Shown: piece after piece, positions 15,051 through 25,803 of the stretch
Numbering within the stretch: position 1 is the first letter of the stretch
Layout: each line of letters starts with the position of its first letter
Origin: Bacillota bacterium
GTDB lineage: Bacteria > Bacillota > Clostridia > Peptostreptococcales > Anaerovoracaceae
Length of the DNA: 64,000 bases
Assembly: GCA_017436705.1 (NCBI GenBank)
Contig: JAFSCP010000006.1
Location: 1-64,000, forward strand
Direction: 5' to 3'
The notes under the pieces: generated by a model
What the model was told of the DNA's origin: nothing
The model's input: only the letters and a program-made list of their open reading frames with translations
The model's database searches: none
Translations under genes and position numbers: made by a program

Positions 15051-15599
15051 ATGATTAAAACTATGGAACAATCTGAACGTGATGCAATTCTCGCTGTTGC
15101 CGATCTGATGTTAACTGCAGCCAAAACCGCGCCAAAGGGCAGCGGCCGCGACACTGTCGTTGCTGCCGTGGTAACAGGAGAAGATAAAGACAAGCTCCGC
15201 GATGCAATGCTGGAGTTCGGCAGAGAATGCGGAGAAGATTTTATTATAAGAGATGCAGGTAATGTGGACAACAGTGAATGCGTGGTACTCATCGGATGCA
15301 TCAGTACACCTTTTGGTCTTGGGGACTGCCACATGTGCGGATTTGAAAACTGCGGCGCAATGAAAAAAGCCGGCACAAACTGTGTTTTCAATGTGACCGA
15401 CCTTGGTATTGCAGTTGGCTCTGCAGTGTCTGTGGCTGCTGACCACCGCATCGACAACCGCGTGATGTACTCAGCAGGCAAGGGCGCTCTCAGACTTGGA
15501 ATCTTCCCTGAAGATATAAAGATTATCTGGGGAATTCCACTCAGCGCAGGTGCCAAGAGCATTTACTACGACAGAAACCCTGGCGCCGTACTTCGTTAA
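15051..15599 (+). CDS. DUF2148 ferredoxin-like domain protein
   Basis: A 182-residue protein of the DUF2148 family. The cysteine cluster GDCHMCGFENCG (about residues 91-102) could bind an iron-sulfur cluster, and an earlier C84 (VVLIGC) is nearby. Family members occur in anaerobes and methanogens and have no firm function. The Shine-Dalgarno GGAGGTGG precedes the ATG. It is monocistronic: a regulated-looking promoter stands before it and a terminator after it. Confidence 0.85.
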   Translation: MIKTMEQSERDAILAVADLMLTAAKTAPKGSGRDTVVAAVVTGEDKDKLRDAMLEFGRECGEDFIIRDAGNVDNSECVVLIGCISTPFGLGDCHMCGFENCGAMKKAGTNCVFNVTDLGIAVGSAVSVAADHRIDNRVMYSAGKGALRLGIFPEDIKIIWGIPLSAGAKSIYYDRNPGAVLR

Positions 15600-15608
15600 A
15601 TCAGTGAT

Positions 15609-15663
15609 AACAAAAACAGCCTCTTTGTTTCCGGAATTCCCCGGAGCAGAAGGCTGTTTTAAT
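15609..15663. terminator. Bidirectional terminator between DUF2148 and cysK genes
   Basis: AAAAACAGCCT and AGGCTGTTTT form the outer stem, with CCGGAATTCCCCGG as an inner helix. The T-run AATTTTAC follows on the plus strand. Confidence 0.7.
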
Positions 15664-15667
15664 TTTA

Positions 15668-16597
15668 CTATTTTGCAAACATCGGTGTGGAAAGGTATCT
15701 TTCCCCTGTATCCGGCAGGAATGCAACCACATTCTTTCCCTGGTTTTCAGGTCTGCTGCCTGCTTCCATAGCTGCATGCAATGCCGCACCTGAAGTGATT
15801 CCAACCAGCACACCTTCTTTGCCAGCCATAAGGCGGCCTGCTGCATAGGCATCTTCTTCTGTAACTGTGATAATTTCGTCGATAACATTCAGATCCAGAA
15901 TTGACGGCACAAAGTTTGCGCCGATTCCCTGAAGCCCATGCGGTCCTGCCTGGCCTTTGCTGAGCAGCGGTGAGGATGCAGGTTCCACAGCAATAATCTT
16001 CACGTCAGGATTTTTTTCTTTAAGGTATCTGCCCACCCCTGTAATGGTTCCTCCGGTACCTGCCCCTGCCACGAAAACATCTACCTTTCCGTCCAGATCA
16101 TTCCAGATTTCAGGACCTGTAGTGCGGTAGTGAACATCAGGATTTGCAGGATTGTCAAACTGGCCAGGAATGAAGCTTCCCGGAATCTGCGCAGCCAGCT
16201 CTTCAGCCTTGGCTATTGAGCCTTTCATACCTTCTGCACCCGGCGTGAGAACTACCTGGGCACCGTAAGCTGCCAGCAGATTGCGCCTTTCCACGCTCAT
16301 GGTGTCAGGCATAGTCAGGATGATATTATATCCGCGGGCCATGGCAGTCATTGCAAGGCCGATGCCCGTGTTGCCGCTGGTCGGCTCGATGATGGTAGCA
16401 CCCGGCTTCAGCAGGCCCTTTGCTTCGGCATCGAGAATCATGGCAAGTCCTACTCTGTCCTTGGCGCTTCCTGCCGGATTGAACAGCTCCAGCTTGCCAT
16501 AAAGATTGAAATCAAGCTCTTTTTCTTTTGCAATTCTGTTAAGTTTCAGCAGGGGAGTTCCGCCTGCCAGTTCTGTAATGCTGTTATATACTTTCAT
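15668..16597 (-). CDS. cysK: Cysteine synthase (O-acetylserine sulfhydrylase)
   Basis: A 309-residue PLP enzyme that makes cysteine from O-acetylserine and sulfide. The PLP lysine is in PAGSAKDRVG (about residue 40), the substrate loop is PTSGNTGIG (about 69-77), the phosphate loop is GTGGTITGVG (about 174-183), and GITSGAALHA lies near the end. I start at the ATG at 16597 (MKVYNSITELAGG). A TTG four codons upstream has too close a ribosome site. The start overlaps the stop of the upstream PAP2 gene, so the two are probably co-transcribed and coupled. Confidence 0.95.
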   Translation of the reverse strand: MKVYNSITELAGGTPLLKLNRIAKEKELDFNLYGKLELFNPAGSAKDRVGLAMILDAEAKGLLKPGATIIEPTSGNTGIGLAMTAMARGYNIILTMPDTMSVERRNLLAAYGAQVVLTPGAEGMKGSIAKAEELAAQIPGSFIPGQFDNPANPDVHYRTTGPEIWNDLDGKVDVFVAGAGTGGTITGVGRYLKEKNPDVKIIAVEPASSPLLSKGQAGPHGLQGIGANFVPSILDLNVIDEIITVTEEDAYAAGRLMAGKEGVLVGITSGAALHAAMEAGSRPENQGKNVVAFLPDTGERYLSTPMFAK

Positions 16598-17231
16598 TGT
16601 TTTTACCAAACCTTTCGATGAGATATACTGCGGTCATAAGCACAGCAGCGCCTACGCACCAGCCGGCCAGCACGTCGGTGGCCCAGTGAACGCCCACATA
16701 AAGTCTGCTGGGACCTACAGTCAGTACTAAAATACCACAGACAGCCTGAAGCAAAACTTTCATTTTCTGGTTGCGGCAGTACTTGCCGATGAGATAAAAG
16801 AGCAGTCCGTAAACCAGCATGGAAGTTGCCGAGTGTCCGCTTGGGAAGGAGTATCCCCCCTGCTCCACAAGGTGATTAATTACGTCCGGTCTTGCTCTGA
16901 GGAAAATATGCTTCATTGCCTTGTAAATTCCCATATTCACCAGCGCCGCAGCAGTCAGCGGGAGGCCGATTTTTTTACGGGTTGCCGGCAGCAGCACCAG
17001 AGCTGCACATAGAATTACAATGGTTATGGTGTCGGTGGAGTGGGTAACCGCTTTCATGAACGGTGTTAAAATATCCGTCCTCATGTTGATGAAAGTCTGC
17101 TGCAGGTTCAGGTCGATGCCCAGCGGTGCAGTTCCGTGAACCACTCCCACCTGATATGTTATAAAAGCTGCCAGCATGGCAAAACACACCGCCAGCGCCA
17201 GATAAATAGTCTTTGAATTCTGTTTTTTCAC
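16584..17231 (-). CDS. PAP2-family lipid phosphatase
   Basis: A 215-residue membrane protein with six hydrophobic segments and all three phosphatase motifs: KHIFLRARP (about residues 107-115), PSGHS (about 130-134) and SRLYVGVHWATD (about 174-185). Such enzymes remove phosphate from undecaprenyl pyrophosphate or phosphatidate at the outer face of the membrane. It overlaps the cysK start by 14 bases. Unlike the PAP2 protein at 6189, its active site is complete. Confidence 0.92.
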   Translation of the reverse strand: MKKQNSKTIYLALAVCFAMLAAFITYQVGVVHGTAPLGIDLNLQQTFINMRTDILTPFMKAVTHSTDTITIVILCAALVLLPATRKKIGLPLTAAALVNMGIYKAMKHIFLRARPDVINHLVEQGGYSFPSGHSATSMLVYGLLFYLIGKYCRNQKMKVLLQAVCGILVLTVGPSRLYVGVHWATDVLAGWCVGAAVLMTAVYLIERFGKNNESI

Positions 17232-17345
17232 TTCATGACTCCTTTTCGTACGGTAATCTTAACATCATTATACACTTTTCCTGTGGAAATGACCACCAGT
17301 TTTGTGATAGAATAGGCTAGTATTAAAATCATGGAGGAAAGTGTC

Positions 17346-18083
17346 TTGAAACTTTTCAGCAATATAAGCGGACTCTCCGCCATCTGCGGAGCTATTCTGT
17401 CCGCAGACAAATATAAAAAACCCATAGCTGACGCGCGTCAGGCAGGAGACCTTGAAAAAGAAAGAAAGCTGATTCTCGAAGCAGTCCATGGATGGTCCTG
17501 CCGTGTCTTTGACCATTTCAAGTCAGACATCAATATCATCAACCCGGAAAATCTTCCTGAATCCGGGCCTGTTGTCTATGTTTCCAATCATCAGTCCTAT
17601 GGTGATATCCCGCTGTTTTTTTATGCGGTAAAAAATCACCAGGTCAGCTTCATCGCCAAGGATGCTCTGGAAAAAGCACCTCTTTTCGGTTACTGGGTAA
17701 AAACTTCCCGCGGACTGTTTTTAAAACGAGGCGATGCCCGTGCATCACTGCAGACCATCAACGAAGGTGCCGAACTTCTCAGACAGGGATTTTCACTGGT
17801 AATCTTCCCTGAAGGTACACGCAGCCACTGCTCAGATATGGCTGATTTCAAGGCCGGCAGCCTGAAGCTTGCCACAAAAGCCAAAGTTCCCGTTGTACCT
17901 GTCACCATCAACGGCACCTACCGCATGTTTGAAGAAATCGGCGAAATGACTAAGGGCGTCCACATCGACTTCATGGTTCATGAGCCAATAAACACCGCTG
18001 ACCTTTCCCGCACAGAACTGGCCGAACTGCCTGAAAGGGTAGAAAATACCGTCCGCAGCGGGCTTGAAAAACTTACGAAATAA
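17346..18083 (+). CDS. plsC: 1-acylglycerol-3-phosphate acyltransferase
   Basis: A 245-residue acyltransferase that makes phosphatidic acid at the membrane. The catalytic HX4D is NHQSYGD (about residues 79-85) and the substrate motif is FPEGTRS (about 153-159). I choose the TTG at 17346 because GGAGG lies 8 bases before it; the ATG at 17331 contributes five extra residues but has no ribosome site of its own. It is divergent from the PAP2-cysK pair. Confidence 0.88.
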   Translation: MKLFSNISGLSAICGAILSADKYKKPIADARQAGDLEKERKLILEAVHGWSCRVFDHFKSDINIINPENLPESGPVVYVSNHQSYGDIPLFFYAVKNHQVSFIAKDALEKAPLFGYWVKTSRGLFLKRGDARASLQTINEGAELLRQGFSLVIFPEGTRSHCSDMADFKAGSLKLATKAKVPVVPVTINGTYRMFEEIGEMTKGVHIDFMVHEPINTADLSRTELAELPERVENTVRSGLEKLTK

Positions 18084-18100
18084 TCATTTTAAACATTATA

Positions 18101-18135
18101 AAAGCGCATCTTTTCTGAGATGCGCTTTGTTTTTT
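18101..18135. terminator. Bidirectional terminator between plsC and trpS
   Basis: AAAGCGCATCT and AGATGCGCTTT form an 11-bp stem with a 6-base loop, followed by a T-run. Confidence 0.92.
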
Positions 18136-19120
18136 ATCTTCCCAGACCCAGGCCGAAGTTTTCCTTAACTCTTGCCATTGTCTTCTGAGCAATTGCGTCT
18201 GCCTTGGCAGCGCCGTCCTTGAGGATTTCAATCAGCTCTTCGGAATGTCTGATTTCTTCGTATCTTGCCTTGATAGGAGCCAGTGCTTCCACAGTAACTT
18301 CAACTAAATCCTTCTTGAAGTCACCATAGCCCTTGCCTTCGTACTTAGCTTCCAGATCTTCGATGGAGATTCCGGAAAGTGCGCTGTAGATGCTCAGCAG
18401 GTTGCTGATACCAGGCTTGTTTTCGATATCGAATTTTACGATGCCTTCGGAGTCGGTTGTAGCTTTCATGATTGACTTCTTGATCTTTGAAGGTTCGTCA
18501 AGAAGGGAGATTCTGGAGTGGATGTTTTCTGCACTCTTGCTCATCTTCTTGGTAGGATCGTCGAGGGCCATAACTCTTGCGCCGGCCTTCATGAAACGTC
18601 CTTCAGGAACTACGAAAGTCTTTTTATACTTGTTGTTGATTCTGATTGCCAGGTCTCTGCAAAGCTCGATGTGCTGCTTCTGGTCGTTGCCCACAGGCAC
18701 AACATCAGTATCATAAAGCAGAATGTCCGCAGCCATAAGCACAGGATATGTGAAAAGTCCTGTCGGTGCAGATTCCTTGTTCTTGCTCTTGTCCTTGAAC
18801 TGTGTCATTCTTGACAGCTCACCTGTTGAAGAGTTGCAGCAAAGCACCCATCCCAGTTCCGCATGTCCTGAAACATCGGACTGTACGAAAACGATGGATT
18901 TCTTCGGGTCAACCCCTACTGCCAGATAAAGAGCCGCCACGTCAAGAATATGTTCTCTCAGTTCCTTAGGGTCCTGAGGTACAGTGATTGCGTGCTCATC
19001 AACGATGCAGTAGATGCACTCGTGATCATCCTGAAGTTCAACGAACTGCTTGAGTGCACCTAAATAATTGCCTAAATGTATGTTTCCTGTTGGCTGTACG
19101 CCGGAAAATACTCTTTTCAT
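18134..19120 (-). CDS. trpS: Tryptophanyl-tRNA synthetase
   Basis: A 328-residue class I synthetase that charges tRNA-Trp. The HIGH motif is the variant HLGN (VQPTGNIHLGNYLGALKQF near residues 9-27) and KMSKS appears as KKMSKSAEN (about 191). The length is standard. It lies 22 bases after the sigma-factor gene, with no T-box leader visible, so it appears to be read through from the gyrase operon rather than tryptophan-controlled. Confidence 0.97.
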   Translation of the reverse strand: MKRVFSGVQPTGNIHLGNYLGALKQFVELQDDHECIYCIVDEHAITVPQDPKELREHILDVAALYLAVGVDPKKSIVFVQSDVSGHAELGWVLCCNSSTGELSRMTQFKDKSKNKESAPTGLFTYPVLMAADILLYDTDVVPVGNDQKQHIELCRDLAIRINNKYKKTFVVPEGRFMKAGARVMALDDPTKKMSKSAENIHSRISLLDEPSKIKKSIMKATTDSEGIVKFDIENKPGISNLLSIYSALSGISIEDLEAKYEGKGYGDFKKDLVEVTVEALAPIKARYEEIRHSEELIEILKDGAAKADAIAQKTMARVKENFGLGLGR

Positions 19121-19142
19121 TAGAATTCCTCCGATTTATAGA

Positions 19143-19880
19143 CTAATGTCTGTTAAGTTCTTTTCTGAAGTTTTCAACGATGGCCTTCTCCGAACGGGAA
19201 ACGGTCATTTGGGATACGCCCAGCTTTTCTGCAATTTCAGACTGGGATTTTCCTTCAATAAATCTTTGCTTGAATATGTATCTGTAAGTGTCGCTGAATC
19301 CTGTTAATACGTTATTGATAATTTCCCCAAGTTCAATTCTCTCATATCCGGAGTCCTCGAAACCTATGTATTTTTCGAGGGCTGCTGCCTCGCTCTCGTC
19401 GTCGGCTGCTGCGCTTTCCAGAGAATAAGTTCCGTAAGCCTTGGCACTTTCCATGGCCTGCATAATCTGTTCATGAGTAAAGCCTGTTGCCTCAGCGATT
19501 TCTTCGATGTCAGGAATCCTGCCGTTTTTTGCGGTCAGTTCATCCTTGACCTCCTGCACCTTGCCGGCGATTTCTTTCAGGCGACGAGGCACTTTAAGGC
19601 TCCATTCCTTATCGCGGAAATATTTCTTTATTTCGCCCAGAATTGTAGGCGTAGCAAAGCTTTTGAACTCAAAGCCCTTGCCCGGATCGAATCTTTCCAC
19701 AGCATTAATCAGAGCGATGGCACCGACCTGATATAAATCATCATAGTCGACGCCCTTGCCCAGATATTTGCGTATTAAAATGTCTACCATATACAGATTC
19801 GCTTCTACAATCTGATTGCGAAGCTGCGCAGTCGGATTGGCTGCGTACTGGCTGAAAAGCTCCATTTCCTGTGATGTCAT
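19143..19880 (-). CDS. SigB/SigF/SigG-type sigma factor
   Basis: A 245-residue sigma-70 group 3 factor. Region 2 is DDLYQVGAIALINAVERFDP followed by FKSFATPTILGEIKKYFRD (about residues 45-90). Region 3 is about 95-150, and region 4 ends with SQSEIAEKLGVSQMTVSRSE (about 213-232). The pattern fits the SigB/SigF/SigG group that is held by RsbW/SpoIIAB-type anti-sigma factors, and such a gene lies directly upstream with a 1-base overlap. SpoIIAA is absent and the neighbours are gyrA and trpS, so I do not call it SigF. Confidence 0.85.
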   Translation of the reverse strand: MTSQEMELFSQYAANPTAQLRNQIVEANLYMVDILIRKYLGKGVDYDDLYQVGAIALINAVERFDPGKGFEFKSFATPTILGEIKKYFRDKEWSLKVPRRLKEIAGKVQEVKDELTAKNGRIPDIEEIAEATGFTHEQIMQAMESAKAYGTYSLESAAADDESEAAALEKYIGFEDSGYERIELGEIINNVLTGFSDTYRYIFKQRFIEGKSQSEIAEKLGVSQMTVSRSEKAIVENFRKELNRH

Positions 19881-20281
19881 TACTTCGTCTTAACCATTTT
19901 AATGGTTTTTTTACCTTCCGGATTATTTATTAATTCAACTTGGTTCATCAGTGATTTGATAACAAAGATGCCTAAATCCCCTTCATTAGGACAGTCAGCG
20001 CACATTCTTCCCTGCTTCTGAACAAGATGGTTTGTGCTTGTATCGGAGACGAAAACCTGCAGTGAGTTTTCTTCTGCAATACATTCCAGTGTATATTCTT
20101 CAGCCCATCCTTCATAGCCGTGGCAGGTAATCATTTTGCAGGCTTCGCCCACGGCAGTCTTTATATCCTCGATTTCTTCGAAGTTAAAACCCGCCACATC
20201 GGCAACTGAACCGATGGCAAGTCTGACCATAGTCATGTACTCAGGCTTTCCCGGGATGATAAATTTAATCTTATCTGCCAT
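19880..20281 (-). CDS. RsbW-like anti-sigma factor with degenerate ATP site
   Basis: A 133-residue GHKL-type protein. The fold markers are present (IEDIKTAVGEACKMITCHGY at about residues 36-55; EGDLGIFVIKSLMNQVEL at about 100-117), matching SpoIIAB/RsbW, which bind and hold group 3 sigma factors. In SpoIIAB the helix reads SEAVTNAIIHGY and the asparagine holds Mg-ATP; here that position is methionine (EACKM). The usual DxGxG of the next motif is replaced by SDTSTN, and a CADCP stretch precedes the lid. It lies between gyrA (14 bases) and the sigma gene. Confidence 0.75.
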   Translation of the reverse strand: MADKIKFIIPGKPEYMTMVRLAIGSVADVAGFNFEEIEDIKTAVGEACKMITCHGYEGWAEEYTLECIAEENSLQVFVSDTSTNHLVQKQGRMCADCPNEGDLGIFVIKSLMNQVELINNPEGKKTIKMVKTK

Positions 20282-20295
20282 ATACTTTATCCTTT

Positions 20296-22803
20296 CTAGA
20301 ATTCCATCTGCTGCTGGCCGCCTTCATCAGCTGCCGGTGCTTTTTCAGCTGGCTTCTCTTCTCCATCCAGTTCGTCGTCCTTGATAACCTTGGCCATGGC
20401 GATAATGTTCACATCATCTCCCACGTTCATTATCTTTACGCCCTGGGTTGCTCTGCCCAGTCTGGAAATTTCCTTTGCAGGAATACGGATGATTACTCCT
20501 TCGGAGCTGATGAGAAGAATATCATCATCTTCATCCACAACCATTGCACCTACCAGTTCACCGGTCTTCTTGAACTTGGCTTTGTCGTAAGTGAGCAGGC
20601 CCTTGCCGCCTCTTACCTGAACCTTGTAGTCTGTCGCCTTGGTTCTCTTACCAAAGCCCTTCTGTGTCACTACCAGAAGTTCCTGACCAGGTTCAACAAG
20701 TTCCATTGCAACAACTTCATCGTCCTTTTCAAGCTTGATTGCTCTTACGCCGCCGGCGATTCTGCCCATAGGACGGACATCATCTTCGGAGAAGCAGATG
20801 CACTTACCCTGCTTGGTTACGATAATTACGTTGTTCTTGCCTGTTGTCTGCTTGATGCCGATAAGCTCGTCGCCTTCCGCCAGGTTCATTGCAATAAGAC
20901 CTGTCTTTCTGTTTGTATCGAAATTGGAAAGTGCAGTCTTCTTGATTGTACCCTGCTTGGTCACTGCGATGAGGTACTTGTCCTCAGCAAATTCCTGAAT
21001 AGGAATTACTGCAGTTACGCGCTCACGCTGCATCATTGACAGGAAGTTGATTACCGGAATACCCTTGGCAGTTCTGCCTGCTTCAGGAATTTCGTATGCT
21101 TTGATCTTGTGAGCCTTACCTGTGTTGGTAAAGAACATCAGGTAGTCATGGGTTGATGTCATAATCATGTTCTTCACAAAATCGTTTTCTCTTGTGGTTA
21201 TGCCGGTTACGCCCTTGCCGCCTCTCTTCTGGGATTTGTAAGTGTCAACCGGTACTCTCTTGATGTAGCCCAGGTGAGTGAGAGTGATGCAGACTTTTTC
21301 TTCTTCGATAAGGTCTTCTTCATCGATTTCTGTTGCATCTGCCTTGATCTTGGTCTTTCTCTTGTCTGCCCACTTGTCCTTTACAGCAAGGAGTTCGTCT
21401 TTAACTACGCCCATGAGCTTGTGCTCGTCTGCGAGAAGCTCGTTGTAGTAAGCGATTTTCTTGAGAAGTTCCTGATATTCGTTTTCGATCTTCTCTTTTT
21501 CCAGACCCTGCAGTCTTCTCAGCTGCATGTCCAGAATTGCCTGAGCCTGAATTTCGGAAAGTCCGAATCGTTCAATCAGTCTTTCCTTGGCATCATTGTA
21601 ACTTGTTCTGATAATCTTGATGATTTCATCGATATTGTCAAGAGCAATGCGGTAGCCCTCTAAGATGTGGGCTCTTGCTTCTGCTTTTTTCTTGTCGAAA
21701 ATAGTTCTTCTTGTAACTACTTCTTTCTGGTGTTTCAGGTAAACCTCAAGCATTTCCTTGAGAGTAAGGATCTTAGGTCTTCCGTCAACGATGGCAAGCA
21801 TAATCATGGAGAAGCTGTCCTGCATCTGAGTATGCTTGTAAAGTCTGTTGAGGATAATCTGCGGATTTACATCTTTTTTAAGTTCGATGACAATACGCAT
21901 TCCCTTACGGCTGGACTCGTCGCGGATATCGGAAACACCTTCCAGCTTCTTGTCCCTTACAAGTTCAACCATCTTTTCGATAAGTCTCGCCTTGTTTACC
22001 TGGTAAGGAATTTCTGTTACAACAATCTGCTGTTTACCGCGTGTTCCTTCTTCGATTTCACTTACCGCACGTACGATAACCTTACCCTGACCGGTTCTGT
22101 AAGCTTCACGGGCGTTGTTCTTGCCCATGATTACAGCCCCTGTAGGGAAATCCGGGCCTTTTACAATTTTACAGAGATCATCGACTGTACATTCCGGTTC
22201 ATCGATAATCTTTACTGCTGCATCGATAACTTCGCCCAGATTGTGCGGAGGAATGGATGTTGCCATACCTACTGCGATACCGTTGGAACCATTAACCAGC
22301 AGGTTAGGGAATCTTGCAGGAAGTACATCAGGTTCCTTTTCTTCGCCGTCGAAGTTAGGGCTGAAATTTACTGTGTCTTTTTCAAGGTCGCGGAGCATTT
22401 CCAGAGCAAAAGGTGTCATTCTTGCTTCTGTATAACGCATTGCCGCTGCGCCGTCTCCGTCCACTGAACCGAAGTTTCCGTGTCCGTCAACAAGTGTATA
22501 TCTGATATTGAATGGCTGAGCCAGTCTTACCATGGCATCGTAAATTGAGGAGTCACCGTGAGGGTGATATTTACCCATTACTTCACCGACGATACGGGCT
22601 GACTTCTTATGAGGCTTGTCAGGAGTTACCCCCAGTTCGCTCATACCATAAAGGATTCTTCTGTGTACCGGTTTAAGGCCGTCTCGTGCATCAGGCAGGG
22701 CACGGCTGACGATTACACTCATGGCGTAGTCGATATATGACTGCTTCATTTCATCATGAATCTCATGCTGAAGCATTTTCTGGTCTTCTAAAAATGTTGC
22801 CAT
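20296..22803 (-). CDS. gyrA: DNA gyrase subunit A
   Basis: An 835-residue subunit that cuts and rejoins DNA. The catalytic tyrosine is in [10 protein letters not shown] (about residue 123), the quinolone-determining region contains [15 protein letters not shown], and the GyrA box for DNA wrapping is QKRGGKG (about 540). The acidic tail after residue 805 is short. It follows gyrB by 17 bases, and with it supplies the ATP-driven negative supercoiling activity. Confidence 0.98.
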   Translation of the reverse strand: MATFLEDQKMLQHEIHDEMKQSYIDYAMSVIVSRALPDARDGLKPVHRRILYGMSELGVTPDKPHKKSARIVGEVMGKYHPHGDSSIYDAMVRLAQPFNIRYTLVDGHGNFGSVDGDGAAAMRYTEARMTPFALEMLRDLEKDTVNFSPNFDGEEKEPDVLPARFPNLLVNGSNGIAVGMATSIPPHNLGEVIDAAVKIIDEPECTVDDLCKIVKGPDFPTGAVIMGKNNAREAYRTGQGKVIVRAVSEIEEGTRGKQQIVVTEIPYQVNKARLIEKMVELVRDKKLEGVSDIRDESSRKGMRIVIELKKDVNPQIILNRLYKHTQMQDSFSMIMLAIVDGRPKILTLKEMLEVYLKHQKEVVTRRTIFDKKKAEARAHILEGYRIALDNIDEIIKIIRTSYNDAKERLIERFGLSEIQAQAILDMQLRRLQGLEKEKIENEYQELLKKIAYYNELLADEHKLMGVVKDELLAVKDKWADKRKTKIKADATEIDEEDLIEEEKVCITLTHLGYIKRVPVDTYKSQKRGGKGVTGITTRENDFVKNMIMTSTHDYLMFFTNTGKAHKIKAYEIPEAGRTAKGIPVINFLSMMQRERVTAVIPIQEFAEDKYLIAVTKQGTIKKTALSNFDTNRKTGLIAMNLAEGDELIGIKQTTGKNNVIIVTKQGKCICFSEDDVRPMGRIAGGVRAIKLEKDDEVVAMELVEPGQELLVVTQKGFGKRTKATDYKVQVRGGKGLLTYDKAKFKKTGELVGAMVVDEDDDILLISSEGVIIRIPAKEISRLGRATQGVKIMNVGDDVNIIAMAKVIKDDELDGEEKPAEKAPAADEGGQQQMEF

Positions 22804-22820
22804 ATAACTTGCCCTCCTTC

Positions 22821-24844
<2,024 letters not shown>

Positions 24845-24882
24845 GGCTTTAATTAAAAAGAAGTTTAAGTCAAAAATCATAA

Positions 24883-24909
24883 AAAAATCGCCCAGAGGGG
24901 CGATTTTTG
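24883..24909. terminator. Terminator after the dnaA-dnaN-recF-PNP operon
   Basis: AAAAATCGCCC and GGGCGATTTTT form an 11-bp stem with a 4-base loop; T-runs exist on both strands. Confidence 0.92.
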
Positions 24910-24945
24910 TCGAAATTTAGTGGTGTAAACTATATAAGTTATATC

Positions 24946-25788
24946 CTATAAAACTGCTCCGAATTTCTTTACTGATTCAGTGATGAGTTTCTTGAACTTA
25001 GGAGCTGCAATATTTGCTGCTTCCTGAACTTCTTCGTGAGTCAGCGGGTTAGGACTGATGCCTGCTGCCAGGTTGCTTACGAAGGAAATACCGCAGATTT
25101 TCATGCCCATATGATTTGCAGCAATTGCTTCAACTACTGTGGACATACCAACTACATCAGCACCGAGAGTTCCAGCCATTCTGATTTCTGCAGGTGTTTC
25201 AAAAACAGGACCTGTAAACTGGCAGTAAATACCTTCATGAAGTTTAATTTCCTGTTCCTTGGCTGTTTCGCGGATAATCTGCTGCAGTTCAGGTCTGTAA
25301 ACGTGGCTCATGTCAGGGAATCTTGTACCGAATTCTTCAATATTTTCACCGATGAGAGGATTTGGAACGAACATACTGATGTGATCAGTAATCATCATGA
25401 AATCTCCTGCTTCAAATTCAGGGTTAAGTCCGCCGCATGCATTTGTGAGGAAAAGAACCTTTGCACCCATCATATTCATAAGTCTTACAGGAAGAACCAC
25501 ATCAGTGATAGGGTAGCCTTCATAGTAGTGAACTCTGCCCTTCATGCATACTACAGGAATTTCTCCTACATAGCCGAAGATGAATTTGCCTGCGTGTCCA
25601 GGAACTGTGGAAACAGGGAAACCTTCGATTTCTTCATAACCAACTTCACCTACAACCTTGATATCGCTGGCATAATCACCAAGGCCGGAGCCGAGAACGA
25701 TTGCAACTTCAGGTCTGAACTGGCTGAAATCAAATTTTTTCTGAATATCTTCGTAACATCTTAAAACTTTCTTGTAAACTGGGTTCAT
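24946..25788 (-). CDS. Purine nucleoside phosphorylase, trimeric type
   Basis: A 280-residue enzyme that splits inosine or guanosine with phosphate to the base and ribose 1-phosphate. The phosphate and purine site motifs are present: VLGSGLGDYAS (about residues 31-41), GRVHYYEGY (about 83-91), LTNACGGLNP (about 112-121), FTGPVFETPAEI (about 190-201) and VGMSTVVEAIAA (about 212-223). It begins 15 bases after recF, so it is co-transcribed with dnaA-dnaN-recF, and takes the place usually held by gyrB. Confidence 0.95.
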   Translation of the reverse strand: MNPVYKKVLRCYEDIQKKFDFSQFRPEVAIVLGSGLGDYASDIKVVGEVGYEEIEGFPVSTVPGHAGKFIFGYVGEIPVVCMKGRVHYYEGYPITDVVLPVRLMNMMGAKVLFLTNACGGLNPEFEAGDFMMITDHISMFVPNPLIGENIEEFGTRFPDMSHVYRPELQQIIRETAKEQEIKLHEGIYCQFTGPVFETPAEIRMAGTLGADVVGMSTVVEAIAANHMGMKICGISFVSNLAAGISPNPLTHEEVQEAANIAAPKFKKLITESVKKFGAVL

Positions 25789-25803
25789 TGTTGTTCTCCT
25801 TTT

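Noticed and set aside
18134..19142. T-box riboswitch upstream of trpS
   Set aside because: The gap to the sigma gene is only 22 bases, with no room for a T-box.
19143..20281. spoIIA operon (spoIIAA-spoIIAB-sigF)
   Set aside because: No SpoIIAA gene is present, the anti-sigma ATP site is degenerate and the neighbours are gyrA and trpS.
21667..22467. Rightward 266-codon frame
   Set aside because: Antisense of gyrA, with Cys- and Phe-rich, non-protein-like translation.
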